Positions 1 through 5,573 of a stretch of 7,656 nucleotides of DNA are shown piece by piece. The stretch is from Ruminococcus sp. UBA3280. Lineage in GTDB: Bacteria > Bacillota > Clostridia > Oscillospirales > Ruminococcaceae. Every line of letters begins with the position of its first letter. Within the stretch, counting starts at the first letter, position 1. The stretch is taken from the NCBI GenBank assembly GCA_002362175.1, contig DETU01000041.1:1-7656 (forward strand), read 5' to 3'. The notes under the pieces were generated by a model, which made no database searches, was not told the origin of the DNA, and was given only the letters and a program-made list of their open reading frames with translations. The translations under genes and the position numbers were made by a program.

Positions 1-1
1 A

Positions 2-1033
2 GTAAGAGTAGCAATTAATGGTTTCGGCCGTATCGGTCGTCTTGCATTCAGACAGATGTTTGATGCTGAAGGTTATGAGGTAGTTGCAATCAATGACCTT
101 ACAAAGCCTTCAATGCTCGCTCAGCTCCTCAAGTATGATACTGCTCAGGGCGGTTACTGCGGAAAGATTGGTGAAAATCTTCACACTGTTTCTGCTGATG
201 ACGAAGCTGGTACAATCACTGTTGACGGCAAGACCCTTACAATTTATGCAAAGGCTAACGCTGCTGAACTCCCTTGGGGTGAAATCGGCGTTGACGTAGT
301 TCTTGAATGTACAGGTTTCTACTGCTCAAAGGCTAAGGCACAGGCTCATATCGATGCAGGTGCTAAGAAGGTTGTTATTTCTGCTCCCGCAGGCAATGAC
401 CTCCCCACTATCGTTTTCAGCGTAAACGAAAATACTCTTACAGCTGAAGATAAGATTATTTCTGCTGCTTCATGCACAACAAACTGCCTCGCTCCTATGG
501 CTAAGGCTCTTAATGACTATGCTCCTATTCAGAGCGGTATCATGTCAACAATTCACGCTTACACAGGCGACCAGATGATTCTTGACGGTCCTCACAGAAA
601 GGGTGACTACAGAAGAGCAAGAGCAGGTGCTGCTAATATCGTTCCTAACTCAACAGGTGCTGCTAAGGCCATCGGTCTTGTAATTCCTGAACTCAACGGC
701 AAGCTTATCGGTTCTGCACAGAGAGTTCCTGTTCCGACAGGTTCAACAACTATCCTTACAGCTGTTGTTAAGGGTGCAGACGTTACTGTTGACGGAATCA
801 ACGCTGCTATGAAGGCTGCTTCTTCTGCTTCTTTCGGTTACAACGAAGACCAGATTGTTTCTTCTGACGTTATCGGTATGAAGTACGGTTCACTCTTTGA
901 TGCTACTCAGACAATGGTTTCCAAGATTGCTGATGACCTTTACGAAGTTCAGGTAGTTTCATGGTACGACAACGAAAATTCTTACACATCACAGATGGTA
1001 AGAACTATCAAGTATTTCGCTGAACTCGGCTAA
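2..1033 (+). CDS. gap: Glyceraldehyde-3-phosphate dehydrogenase, phosphorylating, type I (5' end cut by window)
   Basis: Catalyses NAD-dependent oxidative phosphorylation of glyceraldehyde 3-phosphate to 1,3-bisphosphoglycerate in glycolysis; cytoplasmic tetramer. The reading frame is open from base 2 and starts with VRVAINGFGRIGR, the N-terminal Rossmann signature, so only the start codon and perhaps one or two residues are missing. About 343 residues are visible, full length for the family. Counting from base 2, the NAD-selecting Asp is residue 32 (VAINDL), the catalytic Cys is residue 158 in SCTTNC, and the base-pairing His is residue 185 in STIHAYT. The C-terminal WYDNENSYTSQMVRT stretch is also present. 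Codon choice is strongly biased (AAC, GAC, TTC, ATC, CTC), as expected for an abundant enzyme and unlike the AT-rich codons of the next gene. Its promoter lies outside the window, and a strong terminator follows 26 bases after the stop. The NAD-type (glycolytic) assignment rests on Asp32; identity as GAPDH is essentially certain. Confidence 0.98.
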   Translation, partial: VRVAINGFGRIGRLAFRQMFDAEGYEVVAINDLTKPSMLAQLLKYDTAQGGYCGKIGENLHTVSADDEAGTITVDGKTLTIYAKANAAELPWGEIGVDVVLECTGFYCSKAKAQAHIDAGAKKVVISAPAGNDLPTIVFSVNENTLTAEDKIISAASCTTNCLAPMAKALNDYAPIQSGIMSTIHAYTGDQMILDGPHRKGDYRRARAGAANIVPNSTGAAKAIGLVIPELNGKLIGSAQRVPVPTGSTTILTAVVKGADVTVDGINAAMKAASSASFGYNEDQIVSSDVIGMKYGSLFDATQTMVSKIADDLYEVQVVSWYDNENSYTSQMVRTIKYFAELG

Positions 1034-1059
1034 TCCATTAATACAGGACAAGCTTTTTT

Positions 1060-1090
1060 AAAGGACGGTTCTTCTGAGCCGTCCTTTTTT
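1060..1090 (+). terminator. Intrinsic terminator after gap
   Basis: A 12-bp stem (1060-1071 pairing with 1076-1087, arms AAAGGACGGTTC and GAGCCGTCCTTT, one G-T pair) closes a 4-base TTCT loop. The run of T continues to 1090. The opposite strand has no good T-run, so it works in the + direction only. It ends just 16 bases before the next start codon, so that gene either lives on read-through or has a promoter that is not evident. Confidence 0.95.
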
Positions 1091-1106
1091 GTAGAAAGGT
1101 GATTTA

Positions 1107-2237
1107 ATGACAAAAGAAATAACAGCCGAAATTCTGAAAAATATGCCTGAAAATGAATACATGGTAATTGACATACGTGACGAATCTGCCTTTGAATACG
1201 GACATATAAAAAACTCGGTAAACATTCCACAGAAAGATATATTTTCGGCTGAACTCCCAAAAGACAAAAAAATAATAATATGTTGTAAAAACGGAATAAT
1301 AAGCCGTGAAGTTGCCGAAAGACTTTGTGAAAAGGAGTTTGACGCTTACAACCTTACAGGCGGTTATGTTGAATGGCTCGGTATAAAGATGAAAGACCGC
1401 AATATTACAGAGGACGTTGAAAAAAGTCTGCGTAAAAAATTCAAAAAATCAATATGGTGCAGGTTTACAAAAGCGATAAACGAATATAAGCTGATAAACC
1501 CTGATGACAAAATTGCGGTCTGTATTTCGGGCGGTAAGGATTCAATGCTGATGGCAAAACTTTTTCAGGAACTGAAACGTCACGATAAATTTCCGTTTGA
1601 AGTTAAATTTCTCGTTATGAATCCGGGTTACAGTCCCGAAAATCTTGACATAATCAAAAAAAATGCCGAATCAATGTCAATTCCGATAAATATTTTTGAA
1701 TCGAACATTTTTGAATCTGTTTTCAATATTGAAAAAAATCCCTGCTATATCTGTGCAAGAATGAGACGAGGATACTTATATAATAAGGCGAAAGAACTCG
1801 GCTGTAATAAAATTGCACTCGGTCATCATTTCGACGACGTTATTGAAACCATTCTCATGGGTATGCTTTACGGCGGACAGGTTCAGACAATGATGCCGAA
1901 ACTCCACAGCACGAATTTTGAGGGAATGGAACTTATCCGTCCGCTTTATCTCATCCGTGAATCCGACATAAAACACTGGAGAGACTATAATGATTTGCAT
2001 TTTATACAATGTGCGTGCAGATTCACCGAAAACTGTACAACCTGCGAACCCGACGGACGTTCAGTCTCCAAAAGACTCGAAATAAAAAATCTTATCGCAG
2101 AATTAAAGAAAATCAATCCACAGGTTGAAAAAAATATTTTCCGCAGTGTCGAAAATGTAAATCTCAATACTATTATAGCTTACAAGGACAATAACGGTAT
2201 TCATAACTTTCTTGACAAATACGATTTTGAGGAATAA
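1107..2237 (+). CDS. Rhodanese domain fused to TtcA-like PP-loop tRNA thiolation enzyme
   Basis: Residues 1-92 form a single rhodanese domain ending in LTGGYVEW, with the persulfide loop C60-KNGIIS (another Cys at 59). Residues ~115-350 are a TtcA-family adenylating domain. They contain the PP-loop SGGKDS at 141-146, the Cys pair C213/C216 in PCYICARMRRGYLY, GHHFDD at 239-244, and a third Cys site at C302/C304. A Cys-rich insert follows (C310, C313). In TtcA, three cysteines hold a [4Fe-4S] cluster and the enzyme makes 2-thiocytidine at tRNA position 32 using ATP and sulfur from a persulfide donor. By inference the N-terminal rhodanese supplies that sulfur in cis. At 376 residues it is longer than stand-alone TtcA (~310), as the extra domain predicts. 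The start is supported by AAAGGTG at 1095-1101. Substrate is uncertain: it could thiolate another tRNA position, so no symbol is given. Confidence 0.88.
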   Translation: MTKEITAEILKNMPENEYMVIDIRDESAFEYGHIKNSVNIPQKDIFSAELPKDKKIIICCKNGIISREVAERLCEKEFDAYNLTGGYVEWLGIKMKDRNITEDVEKSLRKKFKKSIWCRFTKAINEYKLINPDDKIAVCISGGKDSMLMAKLFQELKRHDKFPFEVKFLVMNPGYSPENLDIIKKNAESMSIPINIFESNIFESVFNIEKNPCYICARMRRGYLYNKAKELGCNKIALGHHFDDVIETILMGMLYGGQVQTMMPKLHSTNFEGMELIRPLYLIRESDIKHWRDYNDLHFIQCACRFTENCTTCEPDGRSVSKRLEIKNLIAELKKINPQVEKNIFRSVENVNLNTIIAYKDNNGIHNFLDKYDFEE

Positions 2238-2245
2238 ATTACCAT

Positions 2246-2274
2246 AAATATTCTGCTTATGATGTGTCATAATA
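2246..2274 (+). promoter_or_regulatory. Candidate sigma-G (forespore) promoter for SASP gene
   Basis: CATAATA at 2268-2274 fits the forespore sigma-G -10 consensus (CATNNTA) exactly. Seventeen bases upstream, AAATA at 2246-2250 partly matches the -35 (GHATR-type). Sigma-G transcribes alpha/beta SASP genes in Bacillus and Clostridium, so the location is as expected. The -35 is weak, and the assignment leans on the gene's identity. Predicted leader is about 40 bases. Confidence 0.5.
2257..2272. repeat. Perfect 6-bp inverted repeat upstream of the SASP gene
   Basis: TTATGA (2257-2262) and TCATAA (2267-2272) are perfect inverted copies around TGTG. The right arm overlaps the candidate -10 element of the spore-protein promoter. 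It could be an operator or a weak hairpin at the end of the preceding transcript. There is no T-run immediately after it, so it is not a convincing terminator. Confidence 0.4.
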
Positions 2275-2320
2275 CTATCACGGCATCAATAAATCAATTT
2301 TTCAAAGGAGAAATTTAATC

Positions 2321-2524
2321 ATGAGCAACAGCAATAACAACAATAATAACAGTGGTATGACACAGAAGGGCAGAGAGGCTCTCGAAAGATTCAAGATGGA
2401 ATCTGCTAACGAACTCGGCATCAACCTCAAGGACGGTTACAACGGTGACCTCACTTCAAGAGAAGCCGGTTCAATCGGCGGTAACATGGTAAAGAAAATG
2501 ATTGATTCTTACAAGAAGCAGTAA
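2321..2524 (+). CDS. Alpha/beta-type small acid-soluble spore protein (SASP)
   Basis: Alpha/beta SASPs coat and protect DNA in the dormant spore and are degraded at germination by the GPR protease. The 67-residue length is typical. The C-terminal family signature is clear at residues 44-61 (LTSREAGSIGGNMVKKMI), and ELGINL at 31-36 matches the second conserved block. The N-terminus carries a run of six Asn (5-10), a low-complexity tail. The region equivalent to the GPR cleavage site reads KMESANEL (25-32). The usual pattern has a hydrophobic residue after the first Glu and Ser before the second, so this site is divergent. A strong AAAGGAG at 2304-2310 sits 10 bases before the ATG. Codon use is biased like that of gap, suggesting heavy expression. 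Monocistronic, with a candidate sigma-G promoter in front and a terminator behind. Its presence implies a sporulating lineage. Confidence 0.93.
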   Translation: MSNSNNNNNNSGMTQKGREALERFKMESANELGINLKDGYNGDLTSREAGSIGGNMVKKMIDSYKKQ

Positions 2525-2532
2525 TTTTATAT

Positions 2533-2564
2533 AAAAAGGGAACGCTTGAAAACGTTCCCTTTTT
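2533..2564. terminator. Bidirectional intrinsic terminator between SASP and degV-family gene
   Basis: A 12-bp perfect stem (2533-2544 with 2553-2564; arms AAAAAGGGAACG and CGTTCCCTTTTT) encloses an 8-base loop. T-rich runs lie on both sides when each strand is read in its own direction. It serves the + strand SASP gene and the - strand DegV gene, whose stop codon is only one base away. Confidence 0.93.
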
Positions 2565-2565
2565 A

Positions 2566-3438
2566 TTATTTTTCTTTACGGCGGACAAGTACGGCGACAA
2601 CGTCAGGTCCGATATTCGACGCAACCGCTGCACCTATCGGATTGAACATTTCGGCTTTTCGTCCGACTTTTTTTGAAAGTTCCTTTTCCACCTCTTTAGC
2701 AAGAGTCACGTCCTGACCGTGTACTATTATATAGGGTGTCTGTGGAGTCATTCTCTTTTCAACACAGTCAACAAGTTTGGAAACGATATTTTTTTCGCCT
2801 CTTATTTTGTCAATTGTTTTTGTACCGTTGTCGGCAAACTCAATAATCGGTTTCAGTCCAAGAAGTTCACCCGCAAAAGCAGCGGCAGCGGAAATTCTTC
2901 CTGATTTTCTCGCATATTTCAGATTGTAAGGAACAGCATAAATTGCACATACATCAAACCATTCTTCAAGATATGCCACAATGTCCTCAGCTTCCGCACC
3001 TTTACGGATTTTCTTGACCGCTTCCACAATCGGATAACCGTAAAAAATAGTATAGCACTTTGAATCAAGATTAAAAATTCTTATCTTTTCCTTTGCATCG
3101 GGATTATTTTCAAAGAAGTCATTTTTTCCGATAATCGAGTTATTGTAAGTACCCGACCCCTGACTGTTTATTGATACGGAAATAATATCGGTGTAACCCT
3201 GTTCATAGAGTTCCCTGTAAGTTTCTTCAAAAGTTACGGGGGGTATCTGTGAATGTTTCGGGATTTCGTCGGTATGGGACATCATCTCATAAACTTCCTG
3301 AGTTGACTTGTCAAAAATCTCCCTGAAACTCTCACCGCCGAGTGTCAGCGTAAAAGGAAGAACTTTTATTTCCAGTTCTTCAATAGTTTCTTTATCAAGG
3401 TCACAGCATGAATCCGTAACAATCATAATTTTACTCAT
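2566..3438 (-). CDS. DegV family protein (fatty-acid-binding, FakB-like)
   Basis: DegV/FakB proteins bind a single fatty acid. In Firmicutes some present it to the kinase FakA to make acyl-phosphate for phospholipid synthesis. Family landmarks: MIVTDSCCDL at 5-14, SQGSGTY at 92-98 (conserved Ser-Gly-Thr), YARKSGRIS with LLGLKPII at 175-199, and the C-terminal IGAAVASNIGP at 268-278. The 290-residue length is normal. Two usually conserved spots differ. The usual Thr-Ser-Gln reads His62-Ser-Gln, and the C-terminal His of the (T/S)HxGPG motif is Asn275, with Asp279 in place of the last Gly. These lie at the carboxylate-binding end in known DegV structures, so ligand or affinity may differ. It is the second gene of an operon behind trmL: AGGAGG at 3445-3450 sits directly beside the trmL stop. 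No FakA gene is in the window. Family is certain; the specific ligand is unknown. Confidence 0.92.
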   Translation of the reverse strand: MSKIMIVTDSCCDLDKETIEELEIKVLPFTLTLGGESFREIFDKSTQEVYEMMSHTDEIPKHSQIPPVTFEETYRELYEQGYTDIISVSINSQGSGTYNNSIIGKNDFFENNPDAKEKIRIFNLDSKCYTIFYGYPIVEAVKKIRKGAEAEDIVAYLEEWFDVCAIYAVPYNLKYARKSGRISAAAAFAGELLGLKPIIEFADNGTKTIDKIRGEKNIVSKLVDCVEKRMTPQTPYIIVHGQDVTLAKEVEKELSKKVGRKAEMFNPIGAAVASNIGPDVVAVLVRRKEK

Positions 3439-3450
3439 TATTTTCCTCCT

Positions 3451-3948
3451 CTACCATTCGTATTCTGTAAGTCTGCCCTCACGTGAAAGGTCAGGATATT
3501 CCCATTGTCTGAGAACTTCATACACCGCTACAGCAACGGAATTTGAAAGATTAAGACTACGCAGTTCGTTTCTCATCGGTATTCTTACACAGTTTTCAGG
3601 ATTGTTATAAAGAAGTTTTTCGGGAAGTCCCTTGTCCTCACGTCCGAAAACAAGATATGAATTATCGGGATATTCCACATCACTGTGTACATTTCTACCT
3701 TTTGTCGTAAAATAGAAAAAGTTTCCGCCTTTATTTTTTTCAAAAAAATCTTCCAAATCGTCATAATAAGTTATATCAAGCTTGTCCCAGTAGTCAAGAC
3801 CGGCACGTTTAAGATGCTTGTCGGTAATCTCAAAACCAAACGGTCTTACAAGATGAAGCCTTGCACCCGTTACCGCACAGGTTCGGGAAATATTGCCCGT
3901 ATTCTGTGGAATCTGAGGCTCAACAAGAACAATGTTAAGATTATGCAT
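3451..3948 (-). CDS. trmL: tRNA (cytidine/uridine-34-2'-O)-methyltransferase TrmL (SPOUT family)
   Basis: Transfers a methyl group from S-adenosylmethionine to the 2'-OH of wobble base 34 in leucine tRNAs (known for TrmL/YibK); cytoplasmic dimer with a C-terminal trefoil knot. All family blocks are present: NIVLVEPQIPQNTGNISRTC at 5-24, LKRAGLDYW at 46-54, LVFGREDKGLP at 99-109, and RIPM then RSLNLSNSVAVAVYEVLRQ at 122-148. The latter blocks form the cofactor-binding knot. Length of 165 residues is slightly above E. coli TrmL. The only upstream ribosome site is a weak GGTG (3956-3959), and no alternative Met exists before residue 125, so this start is forced. It leads the trmL-degV operon, with 12 bases between the genes. 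Transcription may come from its own promoter (3966-3994) and/or read-through from ruvX, because no clear terminator lies between. Confidence 0.95.
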   Translation of the reverse strand: MHNLNIVLVEPQIPQNTGNISRTCAVTGARLHLVRPFGFEITDKHLKRAGLDYWDKLDITYYDDLEDFFEKNKGGNFFYFTTKGRNVHSDVEYPDNSYLVFGREDKGLPEKLLYNNPENCVRIPMRNELRSLNLSNSVAVAVYEVLRQWEYPDLSREGRLTEYEW

Positions 3949-3968
3949 TTTGTTTCACCATGTATAAT
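3941..3968 (+). promoter_or_regulatory. Candidate sigma-A promoter for the small membrane protein gene
   Basis: A perfect -10 TATAAT at 3963-3968 with a poor -35 (TTATGC, 3941-3946, 16-base spacing). Predicted transcription start is near 3975. That is exactly where the first strand of the long-range leader stem begins, giving an ~88-base structured 5' leader. Confidence 0.45.
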
Positions 3969-3994
3969 ATAAGATTTACGGCAAAAAATATTAA
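3966..3994 (-). promoter_or_regulatory. Candidate sigma-A promoter for trmL-degV
   Basis: On the - strand, TTAATA (3989-3994), 17 bases, then TATATT (3966-3971). Both hexamers are imperfect. The predicted start near 3959 leaves a leader of only about 11 bases. It overlaps the + strand TATAAT, so the two promoters could interfere. Confidence 0.35.
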
Positions 3995-4044
3995 TATACC
4001 GAAACTATTCGGTGATTTGGCTAACCGTCAGCCGTAAAGACGGT
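3975..4044 (+). promoter_or_regulatory. Structured 5' leader with alternative folds (riboswitch-like, no known class)
   Basis: Four complementary pairs are visible. A: TTTACGGC 3975-3982 with GCCGTAAA 4031-4038 (8 bp). B: ACCGAA 3998-4003 with TTCGGT 4008-4013 (hairpin, 4-base loop). C: ACCGTC 4024-4029 with GACGGT 4039-4044 (6 bp). D: GGCT 4019-4022 with AGCC 4030-4033 (4 bp). C and D together make a textbook H-type pseudoknot: one base (A4023) spans the 6-bp stem and five bases (GTAAA) span the 4-bp stem. D shares bases 4031-4033 with A, so A+B and C+D are competing folds. The ribosome site AAGGAG lies at 4051-4056, six bases past the last stem. Pairings are read directly; the switching role is inference. 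It matches no riboswitch consensus that I can recall. Confidence 0.45.
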
Positions 4045-4062
4045 ATTTTCAAGGAGACTGAT

Positions 4063-4236
4063 ATGAACATGAAATCAATTGCAAAAGGTACTGCTGTAGG
4101 AGCAATAGCAGGTTTTGCGTGCTATGCCCTTTCTACAGCAACACCTGTAAAAAAGTACAGCATTAAAAAAGACGCAGGAAAAACACTGAAAGCCGCAGGT
4201 CATCTGCTCGACGATATAAAATCAGTTATTATGTAG
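4063..4236 (+). CDS. Small single-pass membrane protein (57 aa), possibly YtxH-like
   Basis: I do not recognise this protein with certainty. It has a short basic N-terminus, then a probable membrane segment at about residues 9-26 (GTAVGAIAGFACYALSTA) with glycines at 9, 13 and 17, a GxxxGxxxG helix-packing pattern. A Lys-rich amphipathic tail of about 30 residues follows, ending DDIKSVIM. This resembles short YtxH-type proteins of Firmicutes, a weak structural resemblance only. The start at 4063 is chosen because AAGGAG at 4051-4056 is 6 bases upstream. A second ATG at 4069 is possible, and an upstream in-frame ATG at 4012 would lie inside the leader structure and has no ribosome site. The gene stands alone on the + strand between two - strand operons. 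Its last 8 bases overlap the end of ruvX tail-to-tail, and no terminator is visible downstream. Confidence 0.72.
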   Translation: MNMKSIAKGTAVGAIAGFACYALSTATPVKKYSIKKDAGKTLKAAGHLLDDIKSVIM

Positions 4237-4654
4237 CAGAAGTATTACGTCGGTAACCGAGATAGCTTTCAAGAATTATAACCGCCGCCACAGCATCAAC
4301 AACAGCCTTACGCTTTTTACCTCTCGTATTGGTAACGTTAAGGGCATTATGTGCCGAGACGGTTGTACAGCGTTCGTCCCACAGTTTTACAGGACAGTCA
4401 ACAAGCTTTGAAAGTTCTTCCGAAAACAGACGGCACTTCTCCGCTCTTTCACCTATAGTTCCGTTCATATTCTTCGGATATCCGACAACTATTTCTTCCG
4501 CCCGCTGTTCTTTCGCAAGGACAGCGGTTTTTTCTATACATTTATTGAAATCCTTTTCCGATATTACACATACGGGTGAAGCTATCATCTCGCTTTTTCC
4601 GCATACGGCTATTCCCGTTCTTGAATCACCGAAATCAACAGACATTATTATCAT
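4229..4654 (-). CDS. ruvX: RuvX/YqgF family nuclease (putative Holliday-junction resolvase / pre-16S rRNA processing)
   Basis: RNase H-fold nuclease; family members mature the 5' end of 16S rRNA and have been proposed as Holliday-junction resolvases. With the ATG at 4654 as residue 1 (141 aa, normal for the family), the motifs are: catalytic Asp7 in SVDFGDSRTGIAV, VVGYPKNMNGTIGERAE at 56-72, DERCTTVSAHN at 93-103 with catalytic Glu94, and Asp120 in VDAVAAVIILESYL. All three metal-binding acids are present. An upstream in-frame GTG at 4660 is less likely: GGTGA (4662-4666) is 7 bases from the ATG but only one from the GTG. It is last in the zinc-ribbon/LRR-pyrK-pyrD-ruvX operon; its ATG is 7 bases after the pyrD stop, so translation may be coupled. 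Its 3' end overlaps the opposing small gene by 8 bases with no terminator, so transcripts may run on toward trmL. Confidence 0.93.
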   Translation of the reverse strand: MIIMSVDFGDSRTGIAVCGKSEMIASPVCVISEKDFNKCIEKTAVLAKEQRAEEIVVGYPKNMNGTIGERAEKCRLFSEELSKLVDCPVKLWDERCTTVSAHNALNVTNTRGKKRKAVVDAVAAVIILESYLGYRRNTSAT

Positions 4655-4661
4655 ATTCACG

Positions 4662-4666
4662 TCACC
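4662..4666 (-). promoter_or_regulatory. Ribosome binding site that decides the ruvX start
   Basis: Read on the - strand this is GGTGA, overlapping the pyrD stop codon. It is 7 bases from the ATG ending at 4654 but only one base from an in-frame GTG at 4660, favouring the ATG. Confidence 0.55.
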
Positions 4667-5573
4667 ACGGTTTTACTGTACCGATAATATCACATACAGA
4701 AGATATATTTTTACTGTCAAGAAATTCATTCATTTCATCAATAATTCTGACGGGTGCATAAGGGTCGGTGAATATTGCTGCACCTACCTGCACGGCACTT
4801 GCTCCTGCCATCATAAGCTCTATTGCATCACGTCCGCTTGAAACGCCACCCATTCCGATTACGGGAATATTTACAGCGTTTGCCACCTGCCATACCATTC
4901 TTACCGCTATCGGAAATACAGCAGGACCACTCATTCCGCCTACATTATTCCTGAGAATCGGACGACCTGTATTTATATCTATTCTCATGCCGAGAAGTGT
5001 ATTTATAAGTGAAACTGCGTCTGCACCTGCATCTTCAACAGCTTTTGCAATATCAGTTATACTTGTTACATTCGGTGAAAGTTTCACAACAAGCGGTTTT
5101 GCAGTGGCTTTTCTTACCTGTCTTACGACCTCAGAAGCCATATCACAGCTTGTGCCGAATGCCGCACCGCCCTGCTTTACGTTCGGACATGATATATTAA
5201 GTTCAATCATATGAACGTCAGTCGGTTCGAGTTTTTCCGCAACCTTTACACATTCCTCAACGGTAGAACCTGCTATATTTGCAAGTATTACAGTATTTTT
5301 TTCAAGTAAGTAAGGAAGTTCCTTATTAATAAAATGGTCTATACCGGGATTCTGAAGTCCTACAGAATTAAGCATACCTGACGGTGTTTCGGCAATTCTC
5401 GGAGCAAGATTTCCTGCACGACGATTAAGTGTAGTACCCTTTGTGGCGATACCTCCGAGTTTTTCCAACGGGAAAAGTTCTTCATACTCCCTGCCGTAAC
5501 CAAAAACACCCGAAGCAGGAATTATAGGATTCTTAAATTCAGTACCGCATATTTTTACAGATAAATCAGCCAT
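4662..5573 (-). CDS. pyrD: Dihydroorotate dehydrogenase B (NAD+), catalytic subunit PyrD
   Basis: Oxidises dihydroorotate to orotate, step four of UMP synthesis, with FMN; works as a PyrD2K2 complex with PyrK, which passes electrons to NAD. TIM-barrel motifs with the ATG at 5573 as residue 1 (303 aa): NPIIPASGVFGYGREY at 15-30, NISCPNVKQGG at 126-136 with Cys129 as the active-site base (Cys marks class 1; class 2 uses Ser), KLSPNV at 164-169, NTLLG at 191-195, and the FMN-phosphate loop GMGGVSSGRDA at 240-250. Class 1B is fixed by the adjacent pyrK. A TTG two codons earlier (5579) is in frame, but AGGAGG at 5584-5589 is only 4 bases from it and 10 from the ATG. The ATG overlaps the pyrK stop by one base (TAATG), implying coupled translation and matched subunit amounts. 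Confidence 0.96.
   Translation of the reverse strand: MADLSVKICGTEFKNPIIPASGVFGYGREYEELFPLEKLGGIATKGTTLNRRAGNLAPRIAETPSGMLNSVGLQNPGIDHFINKELPYLLEKNTVILANIAGSTVEECVKVAEKLEPTDVHMIELNISCPNVKQGGAAFGTSCDMASEVVRQVRKATAKPLVVKLSPNVTSITDIAKAVEDAGADAVSLINTLLGMRIDINTGRPILRNNVGGMSGPAVFPIAVRMVWQVANAVNIPVIGMGGVSSGRDAIELMMAGASAVQVGAAIFTDPYAPVRIIDEMNEFLDSKNISSVCDIIGTVKPW

Noticed and set aside
3983..4013. Terminator on the - strand between ruvX and trmL
   Set aside because: The 6-bp hairpin at 3998-4013 is short, and the T-run on that strand begins about nine bases after the stem, too far for a normal intrinsic terminator.
3975..4044. Assignment of the leader to a known riboswitch class (preQ1, SAM-II, c-di-GMP, guanidine, fluoride)
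   Set aside because: The pseudoknot topology is shared with some of these, but the conserved core bases I remember for each class are not present.
4012..4062. Upstream ATG at 4012 as the start of the small membrane protein (74 aa)
   Set aside because: It has no ribosome site, would place the coding region across the leader stems, and adds a non-hydrophobic extension before the membrane segment. AAGGAG at 4051-4056 supports 4063.
4655..4660. GTG start for ruvX
   Set aside because: The only ribosome site (GGTGA) is one base away; the ATG at 4654 has a 7-base spacer. The GTG is not excluded.
4329..5214. Long + strand open frames opposite ruvX and pyrD
   Set aside because: They are antisense to genes with complete conserved motifs, show no protein family features and have no convincing ribosome sites.
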